A DNA stretch of 64,000 bases from Shiella aurantiaca (GTDB lineage Bacteria; Bacteroidota; Bacteroidia; Cytophagales; Cyclobacteriaceae), in contig JAUHJS010000004.1 of NCBI GenBank assembly GCA_030412945.1, positions 248,001 to 312,000 of the forward strand, written 5' to 3'. Positions 25,293-33,552 of the stretch are shown piece after piece. Within the stretch, counting starts at the first letter, position 1; each line of letters opens with the position of its first letter. The position numbers and the translations under genes were made by a program. Below the pieces are notes generated by a model. It worked only from the letters and a program-made list of their open reading frames with translations, was not told the DNA's origin and did no database searches.

Positions 25293-26138
25293 ATGATGAA
25301 ACTTATTGCAGATAGTGGCTCTACCAAAACGGACTGGCGAATCATTTCGCCCAGCAAGGAAATAAGTCAGGCACGCTCGCTGGGGATTAATCCCTATTAC
25401 CAAAGTGCTGTAGAAATTGCCAAAGAACTAAAAGAATCGCTGCTACCGCAACTAGATGAGCAGCCCGAAGAAATCTATTTCTACGGAGCCGGATGCTCTG
25501 CTGAAGCCACCAAGCAAATCGTGAAAGAAGCTTTGCAGGATTGCTTTGGCTCAATTAGCATCCATATTCACCACGATATGCTAGCTGCGGCACATGCGCT
25601 TTGCGGACATGAAGCGGGCATTGCCTGTATTTTAGGCACGGGTTCTAATGCCTGTGTATTTGACGGAACGCAGATTATTGAACAAGCACCTGCTCCAGGT
25701 TATATTTTGGGCGATGAAGGCGGTGGTGCTTATTTGGGCAAAGTATTGCTGAGTGATTACCTGCATAAACTCTTGCCTAATGATTTACATCAAGCCTTTG
25801 ACAAGCGCTATGGCCTAAGCCGGGAAGATATCTTGCAAAAAGTGTACAAAGAGCCTTATCCCAATCGCTTTTTAGCCTCTTTTTCGCGCTTCCTCTTTCA
25901 CCACCAGTCGCACCCTTATGTATACCGACTGCTCTATACGGCTTTTCAGGCTTTTATCGAGCGCAATATCAAGCAGTTTGATAACTATAGCCAATACAAG
26001 GTGCATTTTACCGGTTCGGTAGCGTTTTACTACAGCAATATCCTTCGCCAAGTATGCAATGACCAAGGCTTGGTGATTAAAAACATTTTGGAAAGTCCTA
26101 TTGCCGGACTCGCCTTGTTTCATACCTATGAAGAATAA
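25293..26138 (+). CDS. BadF/BadG-type sugar kinase, probably MurNAc/GlcNAc kinase
   Basis: A 281-residue ASKHA-fold kinase. Phosphate-binding motif 1 is ADSGSTKTDWR at the N-terminus, motif 2 is CILGTGSNACVFDG and GDEGGGAYLGK follows. The family includes N-acetylglucosamine kinases and the MurK type, which phosphorylates N-acetylmuramate or GlcNAc. The murQ gene begins 3 bases downstream, so a role in recycling peptidoglycan amino sugars is likely: kinase makes MurNAc-6-phosphate, etherase opens it. Two ATGs (25293, 25296) are possible starts; the frame upstream overlaps the b5 gene. Confidence 0.88.
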   Translation: MMKLIADSGSTKTDWRIISPSKEISQARSLGINPYYQSAVEIAKELKESLLPQLDEQPEEIYFYGAGCSAEATKQIVKEALQDCFGSISIHIHHDMLAAAHALCGHEAGIACILGTGSNACVFDGTQIIEQAPAPGYILGDEGGGAYLGKVLLSDYLHKLLPNDLHQAFDKRYGLSREDILQKVYKEPYPNRFLASFSRFLFHHQSHPYVYRLLYTAFQAFIERNIKQFDNYSQYKVHFTGSVAFYYSNILRQVCNDQGLVIKNILESPIAGLALFHTYEE

Positions 26139-26141
26139 GTC

Positions 26142-26951
26142 ATGATTACTGAATCGGAATCTCATTACCATAATCTGGAAAACCTTAGCGTGTTCGAACT
26201 GCTTCAGGGGATCAACCGGGAAGACCAAAAAGTAGCCTTAGCGGTGGAAAAGGCCATTCCTTCCATAGAGGCTTTTGTAAAAGCGCTCATCCCTCGCATG
26301 CAGGCGGGCGGGCGTTTGTTCTACATTGGCGCAGGTACCAGCGGCCGACTAGGCATAGTAGATGCTTCCGAATGCCCTCCCACGTATGGCGTGCCCCATG
26401 GTATGGTGATTGGGATTATTGCGGGAGGCGATTCGGCCATTCGTAAAGCGGTAGAATTTGCCGAGGACGATGAAGAACAGGCATGGAAAGATTTAATGCG
26501 TCATTCCATTACCGAAAAAGATACCGTAGTAGGCATAGCCGCCTCAGGCCGAACGCCTTACGTGATTGGTGGCATCCAAGCCGCACGGGCAAAAGGGTGT
26601 CTCACGGCTGGGATTACCTGCAACCCCGGTAGCGGACTAGCGCAAGCTGCGGAGCATGCCATAGAAGTAGTAGTGGGGCCTGAATTTGTGACCGGAAGCA
26701 CCCGCATGAAAGCCGGAACCGCACAAAAGCTGGTTTTGAATATGATTTCCACCAGCGTAATGATAGGCTTAGGCCGCGTGAAAGGGAATAAAATGGTGGA
26801 TATGCAGCTGAGCAATTTAAAACTGGTAGATAGGGGAACAAGAATGATTATGGCGGAGTTAGGCATAGCAGAATCCGAAGCGGCCGAACTTTTACAAGCG
26901 CATGGTTCGGTGCGCAAAGCGGTAGATTTTTACAAGAATGCACACCCTTGA
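26142..26951 (+). CDS. murQ: N-acetylmuramic acid 6-phosphate etherase
   Basis: Cleaves the lactyl ether of MurNAc-6-phosphate to give GlcNAc-6-phosphate and D-lactate. The 269 residues form a SIS domain. Visible motifs are LFYIGAGTSGRLGIVDASECPPTYG, with the catalytic Glu in DASECPPT, and GIAASGRTPYV for sugar-phosphate binding; TGSTRMKAGTAQKLVLN is a family signature. Together with the preceding kinase it forms a cell-wall sugar-recycling pair. The 26938 gene overlaps its end by 14 bases. Confidence 0.96.
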   Translation: MITESESHYHNLENLSVFELLQGINREDQKVALAVEKAIPSIEAFVKALIPRMQAGGRLFYIGAGTSGRLGIVDASECPPTYGVPHGMVIGIIAGGDSAIRKAVEFAEDDEEQAWKDLMRHSITEKDTVVGIAASGRTPYVIGGIQAARAKGCLTAGITCNPGSGLAQAAEHAIEVVVGPEFVTGSTRMKAGTAQKLVLNMISTSVMIGLGRVKGNKMVDMQLSNLKLVDRGTRMIMAELGIAESEAAELLQAHGSVRKAVDFYKNAHP

Positions 26952-27507
26952 GCCCTTTCACCGTTGGGAGCCCCTGTATCAGGCCTCGGAAGATCCCCAA
27001 TCTCCCTTTTATGGTAAATCTTATAATTTCGAGCAGTACAGCCAAACCATCTACAACTATTACATAGATCCGGCTTGGGACTCCATCGGTTCTGAAAGCT
27101 TATACCTTAAGGTACTTTATGCGGATTATGAACGCTCTTTTTGCATTATAGAGCTTTTGGGCGAGTGGAACGATGCCGTACACAATGATGTGATGCAGCT
27201 GACGCGCGAACTGATTGAACCCCTCTTGGCCGAAAATATCCAACACTTTATTCTCCTAGGCGAAAACGTGCTCAACTTTCATGGCTCAGACGACAGCTAT
27301 TACGAAGAATGGTTTGAGAATGTGGAAGAAGGCTGGATAGCCGCCCTCAATTTCCGTGACTTTATTTGGGAGGAATGGAAAAAATACCGCCTCGATTACT
27401 ACCTGCATTATGGAGGCGACTTGGAAATAGAAAACTGGCGAACCTTACATCCACTAGCCCTTTTCCAGAAAGTCGACCACATCATTCGCCATCGCCTAGG
27501 CGGCTAA
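26938..27507 (+). CDS. Protein of unknown function downstream of murQ
   Basis: A 189-residue soluble acidic protein, rich in Trp and Tyr (RDFIWEEWKKYRLDYYLHYGGD). It has no signal peptide, membrane helix or recognised motif. It overlaps the end of murQ by 14 bases, so it is probably in the same transcript. The C-terminus overlaps the convergent SprT-like gene by 12 bases. The region ENIQHFILLGENVLNFHGSDDSYY suggests an alpha/beta fold. Family not identified with confidence. Confidence 0.7.
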   Translation: MHTLEPFHRWEPLYQASEDPQSPFYGKSYNFEQYSQTIYNYYIDPAWDSIGSESLYLKVLYADYERSFCIIELLGEWNDAVHNDVMQLTRELIEPLLAENIQHFILLGENVLNFHGSDDSYYEEWFENVEEGWIAALNFRDFIWEEWKKYRLDYYLHYGGDLEIENWRTLHPLALFQKVDHIIRHRLGG

Positions 27508-28128
27508 ATGCTGCTCTACGGGAGCCATTTCGGGGATCAAGTAGCGTTTGCCGGTAGCCAATTCCAAACAAAGGCTACGCGTTCGCTGCTTTTTTTCTTT
27601 GGTAAACACACGCCCTTGAAATCGAAAAGCTACCCCAATAGGAATTTGCCACAAGTACATTGTCTCCGAGGCATCAGCATCGTGCTGGCGCAGGGCCTTG
27701 GCCAAGTGTGGGTCAGATTGAGAAGACGCTTTGGGATTGAGCATATAGCGCTTCAATGCTTTCAATACATCAGGGGGAAACACCAATTCGCTCAGCAAAG
27801 GAGCCATTAGTTGCTTAAACTCATTTTTCCATTCTTCCCCATGCGCCTTAATACGCGTCCCATAACGTACGGTGGCCGTTAAATGCGCCACTTCGTGGAT
27901 ATAGGTAACCAGGAAAGCGTATTTGTTGAGGCCAATATTTACCGTAACCGTATGGGAATTAGAGGCGGGCAGGTAGCGGTAATCGCCCAGTTTGGTGGCC
28001 CTATCGGTGGCGATGACAAACTGAAATTCATAGGCACACCATACATCAAAGCAATAATGCACCGCATTTTCGGGAACAAAGCGCTCTAAGCGCTGGAATA
28101 CACGTTGCCTATAATTCAGTTTTTGCAT
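27496..28128 (-). CDS. SprT-like zinc metalloprotease
   Basis: A 210-residue SprT-domain protein. The zinc site is His78-Glu79-x-x-His82 (YIHEVAHLT), with the third His96 in AHGEEWKN, as in the SprT/Spartan group. Bacterial members are poorly studied; the eukaryotic relative cleaves DNA-protein crosslinks. The fold begins with helices (MQKLNYRQRVFQRLERFVP) and the C-terminus (about 145-210) contains a basic beta-rich tail (KEKKQRTRSLCLELATGKRYLIPE). It is convergent with the 26938 gene (12-base overlap). Confidence 0.88.
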   Translation of the reverse strand: MQKLNYRQRVFQRLERFVPENAVHYCFDVWCAYEFQFVIATDRATKLGDYRYLPASNSHTVTVNIGLNKYAFLVTYIHEVAHLTATVRYGTRIKAHGEEWKNEFKQLMAPLLSELVFPPDVLKALKRYMLNPKASSQSDPHLAKALRQHDADASETMYLWQIPIGVAFRFQGRVFTKEKKQRTRSLCLELATGKRYLIPEMAPVEQHLAA

Positions 28129-28137
28129 AAAAACAGA

Positions 28138-28161
28138 AAGGCCTCGCTAATGCGAAGCCTT
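28138..28161 (-). terminator. Terminator after the small EA-rich lipoprotein gene
   Basis: On the minus strand AAGGCTTCGC and GCGAGGCCTT pair (one G-U wobble) around ATTA. A T-rich stretch follows. The wobble forms only in the minus-strand RNA, fixing its direction. Confidence 0.75.
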
Positions 28162-28183
28162 CACTTTCAAGTCCTTGTACAGA

Positions 28184-28399
28184 TTACTCTGCAGAAGCGC
28201 CTTCAACGGCAGTGCTATCAGAAACAACGGCAGTTGAATCAGCAGCAACTTCTTCAGTGGCAGGAGCAGCCTCAGTAGCAACTTCTTCAGTAGCAGCAGC
28301 TTCTTCAGTAGCAGCTTCTTCAGTTTTTTGAGCACCACCACAAGCAGTGAAGGTAAGGGCGAATCCACCCACAAGAAGGATTAAGAATAACTTTTTCAT
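28184..28399 (-). CDS. Small Glu/Ala-rich lipoprotein
   Basis: A 71-residue lipoprotein. The signal is MKKLFLILLVGGFALTFTAC, with the lipobox TFTAC giving an acylated cysteine at residue 20. The mature part is nearly all Glu, Ala, Thr and Val in imperfect repeats of EEAATEE/EEVATEAA type, then DSTAVVSDSTAVEG. It is a disordered, acidic surface or periplasmic peptide. Such short EA-rich lipoproteins occur in Bacteroidota, with unknown function. A strong promoter precedes it, suggesting high expression. Confidence 0.8.
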   Translation of the reverse strand: MKKLFLILLVGGFALTFTACGGAQKTEEAATEEAAATEEVATEAAPATEEVAADSTAVVSDSTAVEGASAE

Positions 28400-28428
28400 A
28401 AATGTAAAATAGTTTTGGTTTGACCGCA

Positions 28429-28457
28429 CAAATATACGGAAATGTACAGAGTTCAAA
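28429..28457 (-). promoter_or_regulatory. -33/-7 promoter of the EA-rich lipoprotein
   Basis: On the minus strand TTTG (28454-28457), 17 bases, then TATATTTG (28429-28436). Both elements match the Bacteroidota consensus; the spacing is slightly short. The ATG is 29 bases downstream. Confidence 0.6.
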
Positions 28458-28468
28458 ATATAATAATA

Positions 28469-29776
28469 TTATTTTTTCTTGAAAAGAATTTTTACAGGAA
28501 CTCCAGTGAAATCGAAATGCTCCCGCAAACGATTTTCTAAGAAACGTTCGTAAGGTTCTTTGATATATTGGGGTAAATTACAGAAAAACGCAAAATTTGG
28601 GGAGTGATTACCCAGCTGGGTAATGTACTTGATATTGATGAATTTCCCTTTGATAGACGGTGGCGGATAGCGCTCAATCTCGGGGAGCATTTTTTCATTT
28701 AACTTAGATGTAGGGATTTTCTTGGTTTTGTTTTCGTACACATTCATGGCCAATTCTATGGCTTGGAAAATGCGCTGTTTTTCCACCACGGAGGTGAAAA
28801 TAATAGGTATATAGTCCATGGGGCCTAGTTTTTCCAGGATAGACTTCTTGAAAGCCTCGGCAGTTTTGGAGTCTTTCTCGACCAAATCCCATTTATTTAC
28901 CATAATCATGATTCCCTTGCGGTAGCGGTGCGCCAAGGATACTATGCTCATATCTTGCGCCTCAAAGCCACGCTCAGCATCTACCATCACGATACATACA
29001 TCACTATCTTGCAAGGCTTGAATGGCGCGTAGTACCGAGTAGAACTCGATATCTTCGTGCACCTTAGATTTCTTACGGATTCCGGCTGTATCGGTAATGA
29101 TGAAATCTTTGCCGTACAACTTATAGTGCGTATTGATGGCATCGCGGGTGGTTCCGGCCACATCGGTTACTATGCTGCGATCCTCACCAATCAGCACATT
29201 CAAAAAGCTCGACTTGCCGGCATTGGGCCTTCCTACAATAGCGATGCGGGGAATGCCCAACTCAGGATTCTCTTCACCCTCATCAGGGAAATGCCTTACC
29301 ACTTCATCCAGCAAATCGCCTGTTCCACTCCCATTAGCAGAGGAAATAGTGTACACTTCGCCTAGGCCCAAGGCATAAAACTCTCCGGCCATCATGGCAC
29401 GCTCTGAAGTATCGGCTTTATTACAAACCACAAACACGGGCTTATTCACCTCGCGCACCACATTGGCAAACTCCTGATCGAGTCCTGTGAGGCCTTCGTA
29501 CACATCTACCATGAATAAGATAACGGTAGCTTCTCCAAGAGCCATCTTTACTTGCTTGCGGATTTCTCCTTCAAATACGTCATCGGAGCCTTCTACATAG
29601 CCTCCGGTATCAATCACGGTAAAGTGCTTGCCTATCCACTCGGCATAGCCATAATGCCTATCGCGGGTTACGCCCGACTGGTTGTCCATAATGGCTACCC
29701 GCTTTTCAACCAATCTATTAAATAAGGTAGACTTGCCCACATTGGGTCGGCCCACAATTGCTACAATATTTGCCAT
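28469..29776 (-). CDS. der: Ribosome-assembly GTPase Der (EngA)
   Basis: Essential GTPase for 50S subunit maturation, 435 residues. It has two G domains in tandem: GRPNVGKST with DTGG in the first, and GRPNAGKSS with DTAG in the second; NKAD and NKWD are the specificity motifs. A C-terminal KH-like domain follows (from about residue 350). The ATG at 29776 is standard. It is followed (minus strand) by the EA-rich lipoprotein and preceded by era, with 85 bases between, a typical pairing. Confidence 0.97.
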   Translation of the reverse strand: MANIVAIVGRPNVGKSTLFNRLVEKRVAIMDNQSGVTRDRHYGYAEWIGKHFTVIDTGGYVEGSDDVFEGEIRKQVKMALGEATVILFMVDVYEGLTGLDQEFANVVREVNKPVFVVCNKADTSERAMMAGEFYALGLGEVYTISSANGSGTGDLLDEVVRHFPDEGEENPELGIPRIAIVGRPNAGKSSFLNVLIGEDRSIVTDVAGTTRDAINTHYKLYGKDFIITDTAGIRKKSKVHEDIEFYSVLRAIQALQDSDVCIVMVDAERGFEAQDMSIVSLAHRYRKGIMIMVNKWDLVEKDSKTAEAFKKSILEKLGPMDYIPIIFTSVVEKQRIFQAIELAMNVYENKTKKIPTSKLNEKMLPEIERYPPPSIKGKFINIKYITQLGNHSPNFAFFCNLPQYIKEPYERFLENRLREHFDFTGVPVKILFKKK

Positions 29777-29861
29777 ACGTTTAATTTACACTATTCTCCG
29801 CCCGAATCTATGCGGATGTGTGTTTGTGATTTCTGTTTTAATGGAAGGCACTGAGAATGCC

Positions 29862-30752
29862 TTATGAGTTATTATATCCAAATTTACGGAGCTGCGAATC
29901 GCGCTTTCTCCAGTCGGTTTCTACTTTCACGTAGGTTTCTAAGTGCACCTGCTTGCCAAAAAAGGCTTCCATGTCCTTCCGCGCCTCTATGCCTACTTGC
30001 TTGATGGCCGCTCCTCCCTTACCTATGATAATAGAGCGCTGGCTAGTACGCTCCACATAGATTTCGGCCTGTATCCGGATGATTTTTTTATCTTCCTTGA
30101 ATTCAATAATGGCTACTTCGCAGCTGTAAGGCACTTCCTTGTCATAATGCAGAAAGATTTTCTCACGGATAATCTCCGCAGCAAAAAAACGCTGGGTTTT
30201 ATCGGTCAGTTCATCGGCCGGAAAGTAGGGCGGATGCACGGGCATTTGCTGTATGATTAGGCCCAGCACCAAATCGATGTTTTTCTTGCTAATGGCCGAA
30301 ACGGGCAGATAGTGTAAGGCTTTCACCTTGGTTTTCCACACCTCCAGCCTCTTTTCGGCTTCCACCTCACCAATCAAGTCGATTTTATTCAACAGGAAGA
30401 TAACGGGCACTTCGCTGTGCAACACGCGCTTGAAAAGTTCTTCGTTGATATCCTCTTCGGTTACGTCTACCACCCACAAAATCACATCGGCATCTTCCAA
30501 GGAAGCATTGACAAAACTCATCATCGACTTTTGCAGTTCGTACTTAGGCGTAATCACCCCCGGGGTATCTGAATACACAATTTGAAAATCGGGACCGGAA
30601 AGAATGCCCATGATGCGGTGGCGGGTAGTCTGCGCCTTGGAGGTAATAATGGAAAGCTTTTCTCCCACCAAGGCATTCATAAGAGTAGACTTGCCCACAT
30701 TGGGCCGACCAATTATGCTTACAAAACCTGCTTTGTGAGAACTTTCTTGCAT
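29862..30752 (-). CDS. era: GTPase Era
   Basis: GTPase that binds the 3' end of 16S rRNA during 30S assembly. The 296 residues comprise a G domain with GRPNVGKSTLMN (G1), DTPG (G3) and NKID (G4), followed by a KH domain whose GxxG loop is IIGKGGAAIKQVG near residues 240-252. All motifs are intact. It lies immediately upstream of der on the same strand. The initiator tRNA gene begins 122 bases away in divergent orientation. Confidence 0.97.
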   Translation of the reverse strand: MQESSHKAGFVSIIGRPNVGKSTLMNALVGEKLSIITSKAQTTRHRIMGILSGPDFQIVYSDTPGVITPKYELQKSMMSFVNASLEDADVILWVVDVTEEDINEELFKRVLHSEVPVIFLLNKIDLIGEVEAEKRLEVWKTKVKALHYLPVSAISKKNIDLVLGLIIQQMPVHPPYFPADELTDKTQRFFAAEIIREKIFLHYDKEVPYSCEVAIIEFKEDKKIIRIQAEIYVERTSQRSIIIGKGGAAIKQVGIEARKDMEAFFGKQVHLETYVKVETDWRKRDSQLRKFGYNNS

Positions 30753-30874
30753 TATTTTTTAATTATTTGGCAAAGGTCTTGATTTTATATGATTAAAGCT
30801 ATACTTTTGTGTCCTGATTTAGTCAAAGCCACTAAAACAGATTACCAACATAGCAAAACATCATAAAGATATAT

Positions 30875-30947
<73 letters not shown>

Positions 30948-30955
30948 CTAGTAAG

Positions 30956-30979
30956 AGGTCAGCATTTGCTGGCCTTTTT
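30956..30979 (+). terminator. Terminator of tRNA-fMet
   Basis: AGGTCAGC and GCTGGCCT pair (one G-U) around ATTT, followed by TTTTT. Confidence 0.85.
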
Positions 30980-31008
30980 GTGTTTTAGGCCTTATTCTCC
31001 TCAACCTT

Positions 31009-31096
31009 CTCGTTGGGCTCATAACCCAAGGTCGCAGGTTCTTCGCAGAATCCTGTGGGCTCGCAGAGTCCCTGTGGGAGAGTCCTGCTCCCGCTA
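31009..31096 (+). pseudogene. Broken partial copy of tRNA-fMet with a 38-nt insertion
   Basis: From CTCGTTGGGC to CCCGCTA the sequence repeats bases 30897-30947 of the intact tRNA, with one A lost in the variable region and 38 bases inserted in the T loop (31042-31079). The 5' acceptor strand and most of the D arm are absent, so no tRNA can fold. The repeat continues past the gene through the terminator to about 31142. The insertion is two imperfect 19-base units, each containing TCGCAGA and CTGTGGG. The two copies are only 15 bases apart. It is probably a local duplication, possibly at a recombination or integration site. Confidence 0.85.
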
Positions 31097-31104
31097 CTAG
31101 TAAG

Positions 31105-31129
31105 AGGTCAGCATTAGCTGGCCTTTTTT
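31105..31129 (+). terminator. Duplicated terminator
   Basis: AGGTCAGC and GCTGGCCT around ATTA, followed by TTTTTT; a copy of the terminator at 30956-30979 with one loop base changed. Confidence 0.75.
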
Positions 31130-31194
31130 CGTTTTAGGCCTCTGCAATACTAACACATTTTACTCTTAGGAGAGAATATGGCGCTTAAAGTAGT

Positions 31195-31308
31195 ATGAAA
31201 AATGCTGGCATATTGCTGACACTTTTAGGGCTTATCAACCTCCTGTTACTGGCTATGCCATCAAAGCACGATATAATGAATGCTGAAGCTGGTGGTACCA
31301 CCTTATGA
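31195..31308 (+). CDS. Possible 37-residue membrane or exported peptide
   Basis: An ORF of 37 codons: a lysine near the start, then a strongly hydrophobic segment (AGILLTLLGLINLLLLAMP) and a short polar tail. It could be a small membrane peptide, or the remains of an exported protein's N-terminus. A six-codon ORF (MALKVV, from the ATG at 31178) ends in an ATGA overlap with its start and is preceded by AGGAGAG, a Shine-Dalgarno-like run that is rare in this genome. No homologue is known to me. Confidence 0.35.
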   Translation: MKNAGILLTLLGLINLLLLAMPSKHDIMNAEAGGTTL

Positions 31309-31545
31309 AGGTCAGACAACAAATTGCCTAAATACCCTATTGGGTAACGGCCTATACGGTTAGCAGCACGAAAATAAAACTATACCAATATTCCAATTCC
31401 TTAATGGTTTTTACTCTCAGGTAAAAAAGCATGAAATTCTTCACCATGTGGCGTTTGATACATCTTTAAAAATAAGTACATTTAATTATCTAGGGTACTA
31501 TAATTGGATTATACGAATTTATTACAGCTTTTAAGTCCTATTACC
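31309..31545. other. Gene-free AT-rich stretch in the accessory region
   Basis: I see no ORF, RNA or strong repeat here. The next gene could use a TTG at 31504, but its ATG at 31546 opens a signal peptide. Confidence 0.5.
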
Positions 31546-33552
31546 ATGACTAATTCCATCTACACCACTGTCCTACTTTGTGTGGTAAGTTTTACCCTAA
31601 AGGCTCAAACTCATTTTCAAGAAGAAGCCATTGCTCGCGGCATAAAAGCCGTAACCACTACCAACGATTTTATGGGAGGCGGAATAGGTATTATTGATTT
31701 TGATAATAATGGATGGCTTGACATCTATTTTACGGGGGGGATTAGCCCTGACAGACTATACAAGAACCTTGGCAAAGGGCAGTTTACCGAAGTAACGGAA
31801 TTGGCCGGGGGCTTCAATAAAACAAAAATTTACAAGACCAACGCGGTGGCCATTGGTGATATCAACAATGATGGATTTGATGATATTTTTATTGCAACGG
31901 CTAAGGATGTTCCCAACCTCCTGTATATCAACAAAGGCGATGGAACCTTTATAGAAAAAAGTATCGAGGCTGGCTTCCAAAGTACCAATTACGCCATGGG
32001 AGCCCTAATGGCGGATGTGAACTTTGATGGGTGGTTGGATATTTACGTGATCAATTATGTAAAAACACCCAAGCTACGTTATGACAATGACGGAAATATT
32101 ATTGGCTTTGATCATACCTGTTATGAGAATGAGTTGTATATCAATAACGGTGATGGAAGCTTCGTAGATAAAGCGGCAGATTATGGAGTAGCAGATGCCG
32201 GATGTGGTTTAGCAGCTTTATTTACAGACCTGAATAATGATCACATACCTGATTTATATGTAGTGAATGACTTTGGTGAATGGGTTATACCGAATGCAGC
32301 CTATATCTATAACCCCTCTATTCAAAAGTTTGAGGATAAAGCACAAGAAATGAATATTCAGGCCGCTATATATGGTATGGGAATAGCGGTTGGAGACTTT
32401 AACCGAGACCGGCATCCTGATATTTACCTAAGCAATCTGGGTCGGAATGTGCTTTACAAAAATCTGGGAAATGGCATCTATCAAGATATTAGTACGGAAG
32501 CAAAGGTTGAGGATGCCAAGGTTAATGGATTGAATACCGTTGGTTGGGGTACTGTTTTCTTTGATTATGATCATGATGGCTACGAGGACATTTATCTGGC
32601 AAATGGCTATGTGGGAGCTGCCGCATTCATACAAGCGGCTCATAAAAATGAAAATCGCCTTTTCCACAACTCTAAAAATGAAACCTTTGAAGATGTGTCT
32701 CAACAAGAAGGATTGAATGACCCGGATAATAACCGCGGTGTGGCCTTGGCCGATTTAGATAACGATGGCGACTTGGATTTGATTGTAAACACTATAACCT
32801 TGGCCTATCAGGCCGATAAATTTCATTATAAGCTACTGTACAACCAGCTATCTTCTTCCGGCAATTGGCTGAAAGTTAAACTGGAAGGCACTTCAATTCA
32901 TAAAAATGCTTACGGAAGTAAAATTCGGTTATACTGTGGAGTAGATGTACAACAAAGAGAGCTTTGGGGAGGACAAGGGCATGCATCGCATAGTTCTCCT
33001 TATATGCATGTAGGCCTTGCTAACCATGCACTAGTCGACTCGCTAGAAGTTATTTGGTTAGGTGGACAAAAACAAACCTATTATAATATTAAAACCAATC
33101 AAACTATTCATATCAAACAACATGATAATCAGTACACAACAATAGGCTGTCAGGATGAATTTGCTGATAATTATAACTCAGATGCACAATACCATTCCTC
33201 TTGTTTTTACTCCATTAGTGGATGTACAAGTTTGGAAGCGCTTAATTATAACCCTTTGGCCAATACTTTAGACGATAGCTGCATTATGCCCAATATGTTA
33301 TCTGCAAAGGCTTTAGAAGATAACGTGAAGGTATTTCCTAATCCGGCAAAAACTCATATCTGTATAAATACTCCCAATGCTACGCCCTGTACTTTTCTAT
33401 TATACAATAGTAGCGGTCAGGCTATTATTAATTTAAACGTATCAAAATCAGAGGAAAATGTAGCAATTGATCACTTGCCAATCGGTTTATATTATTATTC
33501 CATTGTTTCAACCAACACGCCACCCGTAAGAGGGAAAATTATTAAAGAATGA
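31546..33552 (+). CDS. CRTAC1/FG-GAP repeat surface protein with type IX secretion tail
   Basis: A 668-residue exported protein. A signal peptide (MTNSIYTTVLLCVVSFTLKAQ) is followed by about seven FG-GAP/VCBS-like repeats with calcium-binding loops (DFDNNGWLDIYF, DINNDGFDDIFI, DYDHDGYEDIYL, DNDGDLDLIV), which form a beta-propeller. An ASPIC/UnbV segment (SLEVIWLGGQKQTYYNIKTNQT) follows. Two short cysteine motifs (CTSLEALNYNPLANTLDDSC) precede the C-terminal sorting domain (VFPNPAKTHICI to end), the type IX secretion signal. It is likely displayed on the cell surface. The haloperoxidase-like gene overlaps its stop by 4 bases (ATGA). Confidence 0.92.
   Translation: MTNSIYTTVLLCVVSFTLKAQTHFQEEAIARGIKAVTTTNDFMGGGIGIIDFDNNGWLDIYFTGGISPDRLYKNLGKGQFTEVTELAGGFNKTKIYKTNAVAIGDINNDGFDDIFIATAKDVPNLLYINKGDGTFIEKSIEAGFQSTNYAMGALMADVNFDGWLDIYVINYVKTPKLRYDNDGNIIGFDHTCYENELYINNGDGSFVDKAADYGVADAGCGLAALFTDLNNDHIPDLYVVNDFGEWVIPNAAYIYNPSIQKFEDKAQEMNIQAAIYGMGIAVGDFNRDRHPDIYLSNLGRNVLYKNLGNGIYQDISTEAKVEDAKVNGLNTVGWGTVFFDYDHDGYEDIYLANGYVGAAAFIQAAHKNENRLFHNSKNETFEDVSQQEGLNDPDNNRGVALADLDNDGDLDLIVNTITLAYQADKFHYKLLYNQLSSSGNWLKVKLEGTSIHKNAYGSKIRLYCGVDVQQRELWGGQGHASHSSPYMHVGLANHALVDSLEVIWLGGQKQTYYNIKTNQTIHIKQHDNQYTTIGCQDEFADNYNSDAQYHSSCFYSISGCTSLEALNYNPLANTLDDSCIMPNMLSAKALEDNVKVFPNPAKTHICINTPNATPCTFLLYNSSGQAIINLNVSKSEENVAIDHLPIGLYYYSIVSTNTPPVRGKIIKE

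Noticed and set aside
31309..31503. Possible insertion-sequence end near CCTATACGGTTAGCAGCACG
   Set aside because: No inverted partner, target duplication or transposase found in the window.
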